Source: Camarhynchus parvulus
Lineage: Eukaryota; Chordata; Aves; Passeriformes; Thraupidae
Reading direction: 5' to 3'
Assembly (NCBI RefSeq): GCF_901933205.1
Contig: NC_044600.1
Coordinates: forward strand, 6,114,501-6,178,500
DNA length: 64,000 nucleotides
Shown: one piece after another, positions 13,491 to 24,100 of the stretch
How positions within the stretch are numbered: position 1 is the stretch's first letter
How the letters are laid out: each line of letters begins with the position of its first letter
Made by a program: the position numbers and the translations under genes
The notes under the pieces: model-generated
Seen by the model: only the letters and a program-made list of their open reading frames with translations
What the model was told of the DNA's origin: nothing
Databases searched by the model: none

Positions 13491-14724
13491 TTGTGATTCT
13501 GTGTCTAAGGAGGAAGTGGAGAAGAAGAAAAAGGGACAGAAACTCGTGCGCAAGTTTGCTGGCCCAGTCCACCAGGAGTGCATTCTGTGCCAGTCATTCA
13601 CATGAACGTGCTGAGATAGGATTAGCTTTGACTTCTCTGATACTTATCTGCATAATTTGTTCTATGTTTTCACTTATCTCTTCTTCAAAAAGGAAACATA
13701 CCAATAACAGAATGCGTGGGTCAAGTTCTATTTATCGATTTAATTTGTTTTGGCTACAAGGTGGAGATTAGAACATGCAAGTGAGAGGGAAATAGGCTGA
13801 ATATGAAGGCAGGTGATCTGAATGCACAGCCAGAAACCTGGGCCTGGACCATCCATTGCAAAGCCCCTACTTGGGTCAGTAACACTTTCCTGTAAAAGGG
13901 AACTGATGTAGTCAGGTTCAAACTTGCCTCTGGTGAGCCAAAAGGATCTGCTCATTAAATATAAACCACAAGTGTCTCAGACTCCCCATTCTGGATTATC
14001 CTAAACAAGATTGATTTTTTTTTTTAAATTAGCTTGTGAATGCAGCTGAAAATCACTTTTCTTTTTGTAACTGTGGTATTGTACAGCTGTCTCATGGCCA
14101 GAGTGTTTTGGGAAGAGGATTTAAGGGAAGGTGCTTTCTGCTCAGCTGAAGAACAGAAATTCAAAGGAGAAGCAAACCTTCACTGGCATTCACAACATCT
14201 TGCCCCTGAGAGGAAAGGGCAGTGGGTGTTGGACACCTCCATGGGTGTCAGAGTAAGGGACTTGTACAGAGAGAGCAGTTCATCCTGCAGGCAATCCAGG
14301 TACACCCTCTGAGCAAAGAGATTTTTCCTACAAGAAAATCAGTAGTGGAAAGGGAATGTAAGAAAGAGTGATATTTAATGTGATGTGAGAGAGATAATTC
14401 ATGGCAGATGATGGTGACAGCTGGGGAAACAGTGTCAAACTCCACAGAGTGATGGAGGGGAGTTACTGGCTGTACACACAGGGAATTGCTGCTTTCCCCT
14501 GAATAAAACATCCTTTGCTTTCACACGTACTCGCTGCTGTGGCAGGCAGGACAGGGCAAAGGAAAAAGGATACTTTCAGTTAAGACCTTCTAGGAAGGAT
14601 TTTTTTTTTTGTTGGTTTCTTATTTTGCAGAAGAGCCTTATTTTTAAATCCAAGCTTCCCTGCTCTCAGCAGAAGGCAGCTGGAACTGAACCCTGACACA
14701 ATCTAGGGTGATATTGTGTGTGTG

Positions 14725-14797
14725 AGCACTGGGGTCATGGTTAGACTTGATGACCTTAAAGGTATTTTCCAGCCTAAATAGGTCTGTGAGTCAGGGG
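14725..14797 (+). mobile_element. CR1 LINE 3' tail remnant
   Basis: The block TTAGACTTGATGACCTTAAAGG with the following TTTTCCAGCCTAA stretch is the extreme 3' end of a CR1 element on the plus strand. Only about 70 bp is recognisable. Confidence 0.7.
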
Positions 14798-16812
14798 AAA
14801 TCATAACTAGCTAGGGTAACAGCTGGGACTGACCAGAAAGGACTGTCTGCTTTTCCTTGACTCAAAATGCAGACTGTGATTCCTGGGAATGCTTCTCCTT
14901 GGACAGGAGCCTGATCAGGGCTGGCTCCTCCTGCCATGGGGTTTTACAGAGAGGGCTCAGGAGGGTCCATTGCCAGAGCAGGATCACACAGTGATTCCCT
15001 GCTGGGACTCACTTGGTGCCCAGGGTCAAACCAAGCTGGGAAATCTTGAGTTGAAGCTGAGCCAGAGTCAAGGGACATTCACCAGCTGCTCGAAGGACTC
15101 TGCTGGGTCCCGTCTGGGAGGGATCTCTCCCCAGACCAGAGGGGGTCCCCCATCAGGAGAGCAATTCTGTGTTTATTACCTGCTTCTACCTTCGCCCCGG
15201 AGCCAGGAATGTTGCAAGTGAGCGAGCAGCTACAAAAGAACCATCTAACTTTTATGACCTGAAGTCATAAATCTGTGATAGTTTGTTTTCACTGTGGCTT
15301 TATTTGCTACTTGTCTCAAAAAAGATCGAGAGAGCCAAGGGCAGAGCAGGCTGTAAGGAATGAGGTGATGGCTTTGTCCTCAGTCTCCTCCTGCTCCAGC
15401 AGAGCCCAGTGTGGCACAAACAGTTGTGGACAGCCCTCCCCTCCAGCCTGAGGAACAAACCAGGCACGAGGGGTCTGTGGGCTCATCAGAAACTCCTCAC
15501 GCTGCTCACACTGCTCATCAGAAACACCTCACGCTGCCCACAGGGCTCTGCTGAGCTGGGCCTCACAAGTCTCCCTGCTCTGGGGAGTTTTTGGGCTTGT
15601 GCTTGCCCATGGACAGACCTCCCCCTCTGGAGAAAACAGGGGATTTGGAAAAGCTGAGGTGAGCAAAGAAGGAAAACTTCTGTCCAAAGAGTTCAGATCA
15701 AAGTTAGACAAGGAAGATGCTGGAGGCAGGAGGGAAAAAAGTAATCTGGTTTGCTTTTGTCTTCCAAAAGAAAATGAGCCTAGGAAGAAACACACCAAAG
15801 AGTGACAATGCCTGGATTTGTGAGCAACTTTCCTGGGCACTCCAAGAGCTTGGGCCAAGAAATATTTGAAGCTGTGAGAGCACTGGGTCCTTCAGAGCAG
15901 ACGGACACAATGACAGCTTCCTCCATGGTGTGCACCGAGAGGAATGATGGCCTGGGCCCCTCTCTAAGCAGTTTCTGCCTCTGCAGCCCCACGTCCCAGG
16001 CTGGCAGTGCTGGAGCTGCCTGCCCTGTGCCCGTGATCACTGTGCTGTGAAAATGACCTGGAACAGGCTCGTGGACATGGCTGCTCGTTTATAACACAGC
16101 AGAAAAAGTCATTGCCACTGCCAAGGAAAGACAAAAGGCCACCAAACAATAACCCAGCCGTAAATGAAGGCTATAAATATGGAGATAGGTGGGAGGTAAC
16201 TACAGGCTTCCTCTCACACCAGGTTGGAAAGTGTCCTTCAGGTCAAGATGCTGTGTGTGCCATGAGCAACTTTTTCTGATCAGAATTTTTTCAGTGGGAA
16301 AAAAAAAAATCTGCTTTTCTTACTTCCCATAGGTCAACATTAGGATGCAAGGTCAGAGCTCTGCAAGGATTTGAAAGTAAGCTTGAAAAATCAATTCAAA
16401 AATATGATTGATTGCACAGAATGAAGCTGTGGGGACAGGTGAGAGCAAAAGATTGCACAGAGATCATGGTGCATTGAAAAATCACCCTGATTGCAGCTGC
16501 CTTCATGCTGTGGCTGCCCTCCTGAAACTGTTCTCTGCAAGATTCATTGGGCAAAGGCTGAAATGTTATTTAGTTGTGCAATAATGCCATAACTGTGCCA
16601 CAGCCATAGCTGCTGCCAGGTGGGTGAGAACAGTTGATTTGCATTAAATCCTGAGGACATACTTCAGGCAGCAGTTTGCTCCTGCATTGCTGGGTTTCAA
16701 CCCAATTCCTGATCCCAGATGCAGGTCTGGCAGAGGATGTACACACACATTTAGGGCTGGATTCATCTTGGATGGATTGTGTGTGTGCTGGCCACATCAC
16801 AGGAGCTGCATC
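14798..16812. other. Intergenic, nothing recognised
   Basis: I find no gene with splice or domain support. A few 8-10 bp A runs are present, and otherwise the sequence is unstructured to the eye. Confidence 0.5.
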
Positions 16813-17282
16813 GGAGAGGAGAGGAGAGGAGAGGAGAGGAGAGGAGAGGAGAGGAGAGGGAGAGGAGGGGAGAGGAGGGGAGAGGAGGGAGGGAGGGGAG
16901 AGGAGGGAGAGGAGGGGAGGGGAGGGAGGGGAGGGGAGGGAGGGAGGGGAAGGGAGGGGAGAGGAGGGAGGGGAGGGGAGGGGAGGAGAGGGAGGGAGGG
17001 GAGGGGAGGGGGAGGGGAGGGAGGGAGAGGAGGGGAGAGGAGAGGAGGGAGGGGGGGAGGGGAGGGAGGGGAGGGGAGGGGAGAGGGAGGGGAGGAGGAG
17101 AGGAGAGGGAGAGGAGAGGAGAGGAGAGGAGAGGAGAGGGAGAGGAGAGGAGAGGAGAGGAGAGGAGAGGAGAGGAGAGGAGAGGAGAGGAGAGGAGAGG
17201 AGAGGAGAGGAGAGGAGAGGAGAGGAGAGGAGAGGAGAGGAGAGGAGAGGAGAGGAGAGGAGAGGAGAGGAGAGGAGAGAGA
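16813..17282. repeat. 470-bp uninterrupted purine tract, (GGAGA)n with G-rich core
   Basis: Every base on the plus strand from 16813 to 17282 is A or G. The two outer parts are near-perfect AGAGG pentamers (about 16813-16858 and 17101-17280). The core is an irregular mix of GGGA, GGGGA and GGA. Long open frames arise on both strands here (387, 219 and 195 codons on plus, 296 and 186 on minus) only because the repeat contains no stop trinucleotide. They encode low-complexity Glu/Arg/Gly or Ser/Pro/Leu and should not be annotated as genes. Mirror symmetry and G runs give triplex and G-quadruplex potential. Confidence 0.95.
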
Positions 17283-18316
17283 CTGGGTTCAACAGCAGAA
17301 GGAGAGAAAAGGACAAGGCACAACTGGATCTGTGACCTTCGTACACGAAGCTTGGGGAGCTGCTGATGCTCCTCGGCTCGGGCAGGCTACCGGCGATCTC
17401 CCAGTGCCCTCTGCTGACACCAGACCAGAGCAGCCTCTGCAGAAGCCCGAGAGATACCAACCGAGTTGCTCAACAGCGATCCCGAGCTCTTCATTCCTCT
17501 GGCAGCGCAAAACCACAACAATTCCCCTCTGGGAAAACGCTGGAGCGGCGCTGGCCCGTCCCTTCCCGCGGCTCCTGCGGGGATGCCCCGTGTCCTGCCC
17601 GTGCCTGCCTGCCCACGGAAACACCCGGGATTCAGCCCTGCAGGATGCCGTGGAAAAACACTCCGGGGAGACTGGCTTGTGCACCACGTCGTGTGTGAGG
17701 GGGATGATCCTCCTGTGCCAATGCAGCGTGTTTCTGTGTCCGTGTGTCCACGTGTCCGTGTGCCCGTATGTCCGGGTGCAGGGGTGCTCACAATCTGCTT
17801 CGCCTCCCCAGCTGATTCCTGCCTGGTCTCGGTGCCCTCTAGTGTTGTGAATGCTCCAGTATGTAAAAAAACCCTGTAAAACTGGTCTCTGCTTCAGAAT
17901 TCCTGCTTTTGCTAACTCTCGATGCACTAATTCCGTTAATTATGCAGCACAGTTACAACTGAACGGAGACAACGTGACCCTGAGCATATCGGATGATCAC
18001 AGCACCAGACACCTGAGAACACGGTTCTGTAAGCTGAAGCTCGCATCTCTAGGGCCTCAGCCTGCAAACCACACCCAGACCTGCCGGCTGTGCAGCACTC
18101 TACCTGACACAGCCATCCCTGCATCTGGGTTAGCAGCTCTCCCAGATGTTCTCCTGGCTGTGGCTGCTGATTGAGCTGGGAAATAATCCACCTCAGTACA
18201 TCCAGCCCAACAGACAGGAACTGGGATTAGGCTGGACTGCCTGGTTTGGTCTCAGACCCAGAGCTGGTGGGCTCAGGCTGGTCGGAGTAGCGTGGCTGCA
18301 CAGGACCTCAGTGAGG
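17283..18316. other. Moderately CpG-containing stretch between repeat and CpG island
   Basis: About 17.34-17.95 kb has more CpG dinucleotides than the sequence to the left, and a TGTGTCCGTGTGTCC-like run near 17735-17780. I do not recognise a protein. It may be the shore of the downstream CpG islands. Confidence 0.4.
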
Positions 18317-18411
18317 ACCACCACTAACCACCACTAACCAACTACAAACCACTAATTACCACTAACTAACCACAAACTATCACTAACCAACCACTAACCA
18401 CCATAAGCTAC
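18317..18411. repeat. Degenerate ACCACTAACC tandem repeat
   Basis: About ten imperfect units built on CCACTAA/ACTAACC fill this 95-bp stretch directly left of a CpG island. The unit resembles, but is not, the telomeric C-strand hexamer CCCTAA. Confidence 0.85.
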
Positions 18412-18740
18412 CAGAGCCGGGCGCGCTGCCGGCGAATCCTTCCCGGCTGCGATCGGCTCCCAGCAGAGCCCATCCCGCCGGTGACCTCTGCCGACGGGAC
18501 AGCGCTCGGCGGCGGCACCGCTCTGGGACAGCTCCCGCGGGTGTTTCCGTGCCCCCACGGACCGCCCCGTGCCGCGGGTGATGCAATGGGGCGATTGCAT
18601 CAGGCGCGGCCCCGCTGAGCCGCCCGCCCGTGCGAGCGCTGAAGTCATCCAAGTCATCCCCCCCCCGCCCCGAGCGGCTCCTCCGCGCTCCCCTCGCTGC
18701 GAGCTGGCGGCAGCGACCGGCTGGAACACCGCGTGAGAAA
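18412..18740. promoter_or_regulatory. Small CpG island
   Basis: The sequence changes abruptly to high G+C with dense CpG between the CCACTAA repeat and a CR1 copy. It contains a 24-bp palindromic C/EBP-ATF-like element and a direct repeat of AAGTCATCC (about 18644-18661). It may be an upstream promoter or an enhancer for the EDA2R locus, or the promoter of an unrecognised transcript. No TATA box or clear exon is visible. Confidence 0.6.
18579..18602. promoter_or_regulatory. Palindromic pair of C/EBP-ATF (amino-acid response-like) sites
   Basis: TGATGCAAT (18579-18587) and ATTGCATCA (18594-18602) are perfect reverse complements separated by GGGGCG. TGATGCAAT is the consensus composite C/EBP-ATF element known from stress-responsive promoters such as CHOP, bound by ATF4 with C/EBP partners. 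Two copies head to head around a GC-box-like spacer inside a CpG island is a striking arrangement. Binding is inferred from the motif only. Confidence 0.6.
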
Positions 18741-18769
18741 CGCCACCGGTTAGGGAGGGACAGGGAGAG

Positions 18770-19146
18770 GGAGCAGGTCCCGCTGTGGGGGCTCAGCCTG
18801 GAGAAAAGGAGGCTCAGGGGGGACCTTGTGGCTGTGCACAGCTCCTGACAGGAGGGGACAGCCGGGGGGGTCGGGCTCTGCTCCCAGGGAATCGCGACAG
18901 GATGAGAGGAAACAGCCCCAAGTTGCACCAGGGGAGGTTCAGGTTGGATATGAGGAAAAACTTCCCAGAAAAGTGGCCAGGCACAGGTTGTCCAAGGCAC
19001 TGATGGAATCACCTTCCCTGGAGGTGTTCAAAAGGAGCGTGGGGTGGCACCTGGGGGCATTGTTTGGTGGTGAACATGGTGCATACTGGGTTAACTTTTG
19101 GACTCGATGCTCTTAAAGGCCTTTTCCAGCCATGATAATTTTGTGA
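18770..19146 (+). mobile_element. CR1 LINE 3' end
   Basis: This is a good plus-strand CR1 3' end: GCTCAGCCTGGAGAAAAGG at the left, a middle block with GGTTCAGGTTGGATATGAGG, then CCCTGGAGGTGTTC. It ends in the canonical tail GATGCTCTTAAAGGCCTTTTCC, after which the 3' end reads through ATGATAATTTTGTG. It is 5'-truncated and non-coding, and it sits between the two CpG islands. Confidence 0.9.
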
Positions 19147-19718
19147 AGTTGACTGCTCAACAGAATTTCATTAAATCCTTTATTTCAATAAATCCTTTCA
19201 ATTATTCCAACTTGACAGTCTGAAGCTGCTCCACAGTGGCAGTGGGCAGCTGAGGAGAGTTCTCAAAAGGCATTGGCTGGAATGACTGCGCCTGAAGTTT
19301 GAAAGGAAAGAGAGAGAAATGGGGACCATTCCCCAAAATAACAGGTTTAAACCCAAACATGGTTCAGGTACTCATCCTGGCACAGCAACCAGTACGGCCC
19401 AGGGCACAGAAATGAGCAGCACTGAGTGCCCATCCTGTCCCTCCCGGAGGCTGGGAAGGCAGCGGGAGGGCAGGAAGGTCCTGTCGTGGGTCTGGGTCAG
19501 GACTGATGGGCAGCAGTTCGGGCACAGCGCACTGAAGGGCGAGCACTAAGGGCCGTCACTGGGAAATTGAACTGCCCCTGCACAAGGAGGTTCAGTTCCA
19601 CACGCCAGTTTGGTTCACGCTGTGGTAAGAGTCGGTCATTGCACGGCACTCCTGGGATAACTCTGCGGCTCCCCAGAGCTACCCAGAGACCGCGGGTGAG
19701 TCACGGCAAGTGCTGGGA

Positions 19719-19784
19719 GATGTGAATGCTGATCCTGGGAGATGCGAATGCTGATCCTGGGAGATGCGAATGCTGATCCTGGGA
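19719..19784. repeat. Three tandem copies of a 22-bp unit
   Basis: GATGCGAATGCTGATCCTGGGA occurs three times in a row (19719-19740 with one T/C change, 19741-19762, 19763-19784). An AP-1-like TGAGTCA lies just upstream at 19697-19703. Confidence 0.9.
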
Positions 19785-20224
19785 GAAGCCCTCTACTCTG
19801 GGGCTGGCCGTGCCCGGTGTGTGCTGCCCACACAAACCATACACACACTGCACAAAGTACACATGGTACACACACTGTGCGTGGCACTCGGAACTCGGGA
19901 GTTTATTCCTTCCTGGTGCTCCCCCACGGCCGGGCCCTGGCTCCTTCAGCCTCCAGCCCGCACCTGAGGCGCCGGACAACCTCGGGTCTTCGGAACAAGG
20001 TCCTGCAAGCCCGGGGGTCTCTAGTGTCACACGCCGGCCGGTGACAGCGGGACACGCCGGCGCGGCTGTGCCCAGACTCCCCCCGGCGCGGAGCTCGGGC
20101 CCCGCCGCCCCCCGGCCCGGTGCCGGTGCCGCTCCCCGGCCGCCCCCCGCCGGCGCCGCTCCCCGGCATGGCCCCGCCCCGGCGGCGCCGCCGCCAATGG
20201 AGCTGCGGGGCGGGGCGCGGGGCA

Positions 20225-20393
20225 CTCCCGGTGCCCGGGACGGGACGGGCTCCGACCCGCTCCGTTCCACGCGGGGCCGCCGAGTCACTGCCGGTGCGGT
20301 GCCGCTCCGGCTCCGCATCCGCGCCGTCTCTCGTGGCCCCGCCGCCCTGCGGGTCCCGGTCCGGTCCGTGCCGTGCTGCTAGCACCGAGACAG
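20225..20393 (+). other. Putative noncoding exon 1 of EDA2R
   Basis: The sequence ends GAGACAG followed by GTAATCC, a good donor (GT at 20394-20395). The left boundary is a guess at a start site 10-30 bp after the GC box. If used, it would splice over a 4.8-kb intron to the acceptor at 25214-25215. Transcript data would be needed to confirm it. Confidence 0.4.
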
Positions 20394-20807
20394 GTAATCC
20401 GAGGGGTCGCGCACCTGCCCGCCCGCTCGGCGGTCCCGACCCTCCCCGGTGCCGGTGTCACCGCCGGGCGGAGGCGGTTGCGGGGTCGGTGGGACCGGCG
20501 GGACCTGCGGCGGGTTCCGCTCCCGGCAGCGCAGCGGCAGCGGTACACGTGGGCTGTAGCCGGTTCCGTGATCACCGCTGAACGCCGGCGGTGCCGGGCG
20601 GTACCGGCCCGAGGGGTGCGGGGAGCGGGAGATGCGGAGCCCGGCGCCGCGGTCCCGGGGGATGCGGGGAGGGCGATGCGGGGCGGCCGTGCCGCGGCGG
20701 AGCCCCTGGCCGGGACGTGCCCGGGCAAATCCCGGCGCGCTGCCGCCTTCCCGAGCGGGCGGCGGGGGGCGCCGGCGGGGTCTGGCCGGGCTGCGGGGGC
20801 GGTGGGC

Positions 20808-20858
20808 GAGCTGGGCCGGGCCGGGCCGAGCTGGGCCGGGCCGAGCTGGGCCGGGCCG
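20808..20858. repeat. GAGCTGGGCCGGGCC tandem repeat
   Basis: About three copies of a 15-bp G+C-only-like unit lie inside the CpG island. Confidence 0.75.
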
Positions 20859-20974
20859 GGGCGCGCCCACGGCCGGCACCCGCGTGGGCGCAGCGCGCTG
20901 CCCCCGCAGCCGTCCCGTCCCGTCTCGCCTCGGCTGTTTTTCCAGAAAGGAGCAGCTGCCAGATGCGGGGGTCG

Positions 20975-21170
20975 GGAGGTTTAGGTTGTGTATTAGGAAC
21001 AAGTTTTTCCCCCAAAAAAATTCATGCCCCGCCACAGGGAGGGGGGAAGTCACCGTTTGGGGAGATCTAATGGACGCGAGGATGTGGCACTTGGGGACGT
21101 GGGTTAGCGCTGGGGGAACAGTTGAACTCCATGGTCCCCGAGAGCTTTCACGGCTACAGTTGTTCTCTGA
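20975..21170 (+). mobile_element. Degraded CR1 LINE fragment
   Basis: GGAGGTTTAGGTTGTGTATTAGG, followed by a block containing GGATGTGGCACTTGGGGACGTGG, follows the CR1 3' consensus on the plus strand. A deletion removes the middle. It abuts the CpG island on its right side. Confidence 0.65.
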
Positions 21171-24100
21171 TTATTGCCGGAAGATAGTGAAAGTTACTAA
21201 GAATTAAATGTGGGCAAAAAAACAGATGGAAAACCAAAGTTTTATTCAAATTGATAGCAGCTTTGGAGGTGTTACTTGAGATACCTGGAAAGGCAGCGTG
21301 TGAGTTTCCAAGGTGGGGCAGCCCTAACTTGGCAAATCACTGGAAAGTGGGCATTGTGCCCTGGGGACTCCTGCTGTGCGCTGAAGAGGGGTGAGAGCAG
21401 CCCGGAGCACTTCCTCCCCACCCCAGCCACGGTGCTTTCGCTTAAAGCAAACACAGGTCCCCAGCCACTCCGGATAAAACAATTAGTGGGCAGTTGTGTG
21501 TGTGGAATCTCCAGTTTGGGAAACTTGTTGATTTCCCAGCCACGTGGAAAGCCTCAGATTCCACCTTTTTTCCTTCTGTGCGAAGCCCTTTTTCCCAGAG
21601 GAGTCTCGCTGTTGTCGAGGTTCTCGCAGCATTGTTTGTAGCACAGGGAGATGAGGAGACACTGCCTGGACCAGAGTGGGGGAATGGCTGAGCAGGAGAC
21701 TGGAGCTGACTGTGGCCAGCCATGAGGCATGCACTCATATTTTCCAGATAGCATTTTTTTCCCCCCTGCTTTTCACTTGCAGCTCTTATTTAGGATTTCA
21801 GCTCTTTGTTCTTAGGTTCCAGTGTATACAAGTGTCTCATCCTGAGGCATGGTGCTGCCTGACTGTGCCAGTCAGTCCTGCAGCAGAGTAGAGATCTCCT
21901 GTAATGTGTGTGCTGGCTCACGTGGTGATGTGGAAGAGCCACTGCTGGGTGGGTGTCTGAGCCCCTGAGGGTGGGTCTGGGCACCTCCTGTCCCAGGCAA
22001 GCAGAGCCCCAAGGCTGGAGGGCTCAGGGTCCATGGCTGAGAGGGGAAGCAGCCCGCACACCCATCTCCTCCTGACCTGCCTGCACCCCTGCCAGCTCCC
22101 CCTGCCCCAGTCCTTGCTGGGCAGATGGGGAGAATCAGCAGCGCTGAAGGTTTCACTGATTGCTTTCATTTTGTTCCTTTTCACTTATTATTTTCCTCAC
22201 CCTTGTTTTCCTCCCAGAATCCTGTAGCTGCACACAAAAGAAATAGATTGGATTCCAATATAGTCTAATTTTATTTTTTTTTTGAAAATTACACTTTCAC
22301 AGAGAAAAGACAATGGCTGAGCTGTAGTGCTGTCACAGGGTGGATGAACTGCAGTTCATGCTGTGGCTCTGCTGGAACCATTTCATCTCATGCAGTGAAA
22401 CTCATTCAGCAGCTCATGGCTTTGGTATCTTAAAGGCTGATGCAGTGGGGAGCCCATTCTGCTCTCCTGCTCAGGCAGGATGTCTCTTTAAGGCAATAAA
22501 AGAGTTCCCTAACAAATTAGAGATGTTTTCAAGTATAACTCATACATCTGGGACTGATGGCAGGAGGTTCGTTTTCCCCTCAACCTCTAAGTACGTTGAT
22601 ACTGTGCCCCATGAATACTCATTGTTACTGTGTCACCTTTATATTCCCCCGTGGCAGATAAAATGTGCAGCCCTGGAAGTGTCAGGGAGACTCCATGTGG
22701 TTCCCGAAGAGGTGGTGGGAATTGTTGGTTTTGGCTTTTCCTTGGCTTTTCCAGTTGTTTCAGTTGAGCATTAGGTGATCCAAGGTTGCTGCCATACCAG
22801 AGCAGCACCAGGTGGTTTAGATGTGTCCTCCATGTACAAATCAAATGTCTTGGGTCTGGTGGTGTTGAAATAAGAATTACAAAGGTGCCCCAGCTCTGAA
22901 TTTCATGCCTGATACTCTACCACTGTTGGTTCCCTGTATTGTCACACTCGAGCAGCAGCAGACCTGCCCTGTGCCCAGTATCCTGCTGGCACGTTGGGTC
23001 TGGCTGTCTGCTCCATCTTGAGTGATTCCATCATCCTGGCAGAGGTCCTTGTGCTTGGAGCAGCTCTGACACAGGATTCCTTTGGCCTGTGTAACTTTCT
23101 GTATTTGGCCAACTGCTCTAAACCGGGTTCTTGTGGGGAGGGGGCTTTGAGGGCATTCTCTCAGCTGCAGGCCCTTTGAAAGGCTGGGAAATTCTGTAAA
23201 TATATGAGAAAAAGTGGCAAAGTTGTGTTCACAGCACAGTTTTACCAAAAACCCTGCTGGTTTGGGGTTTTTTGTTTTGTTGAGTTTTTTTCCACCAGTG
23301 CTCTTTTCCTTGCATTACAGCACTTTGGAGAGGGGGTAAAAACCAGCACCAGCCCCTTGCTCTCCCTACTCTGGTGTCAGGGTTCCTTTCCTGTGGCCTG
23401 CAATTCTGTTTCATTCATCTTGTGCTGTTATTAGGAGCAAAATCCTGACCCAAACTCCATGCCCCTGGCATGCTGGGCTCCTGGATCAGTTGTGTGACCC
23501 CTGCCCGGTGTGCCAGCCCCCCAGAGGAGCTGTGTGTCATTCATCTGGGACCTGGCTCCTCACTTTTTATTTTCCCTCCTGTATTCAACCTGTAGCTGAA
23601 CCCTGACACCCAACCCCGTGCTTGAGGCAGAGACAGTGGAATCACCACCTTCTGAGATGGTGACAAATCTTCTTTTATTCAGTGGTGTCAGGAGCCTTTA
23701 TGCTAGTTACAAGCTGTGCCCATGCCCCTCCCGAGTCCCTTCAGCCCCTGCTGGCCTGTCCCCATGGACTTGGCTGCTGATCCTGCATCAGCCCATGTGC
23801 TGTGAGCAGGAGCTGCGTGAGGGAGGGTGACTCATGCTCTGTGCTCGTCTGGGCAGACCTCATCTCCCATGAATCCCGGCCCTCCAGAGCCGGGGGAGCC
23901 CGGCCAAGTGTCCTCTTCCAAAAGGCACCGGCAAGGGAGTGGTGGGATTAGGCAGAAAAAGCCTGCAGAGGAATGCTGCTGTGGGAGGGGAAGGAGCTGT
24001 GGCAGGAGGTGCTGGGGGCCCTGTAGATGATCCCCCCCTCTGCTGCAAGAGCCTTGCAGGGGCCAGACATCTGGCCAAGCTTCCCTCTCAGAGGACAGCT

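Larger units (their letters stand above)
19920..20940. promoter_or_regulatory. CpG island promoter of EDA2R
   Basis: This is roughly 1 kb of very high G+C and dense CpG, the strongest in the window. A CCAAT box is at 20194-20198, and a GC box (GGGGCGGGGC) follows at 20207-20216. There is no TATA box. A consensus splice donor follows at 20394, consistent with a noncoding first exon on the plus strand whose next exon is the EDA2R start-codon exon at 25216. A GAGCTGGGCCGGGCC 15-mer is repeated about three times around 20808-20858. Assignment to EDA2R rests on orientation, spacing and the absence of any other gene. Confidence 0.65.

Noticed and set aside
16570..17850. Long open frames on both strands (up to 387 codons)
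   Set aside because: They are produced by the stop-free purine repeat. The products are low-complexity Glu-Gly-Arg or Ser-Pro-Leu in every frame.
18317..18411. Telomere-derived origin of the CCACTAA repeat
   Set aside because: The units are CCACTAA/ACTAACC and not CCCTAA; the resemblance is too weak to claim.
19701..21207. Several 150-220 codon Arg/Pro/Gly/Ala frames
   Set aside because: They fall in the CpG island, where high G+C removes stops. All six frames are long and no domain is seen.
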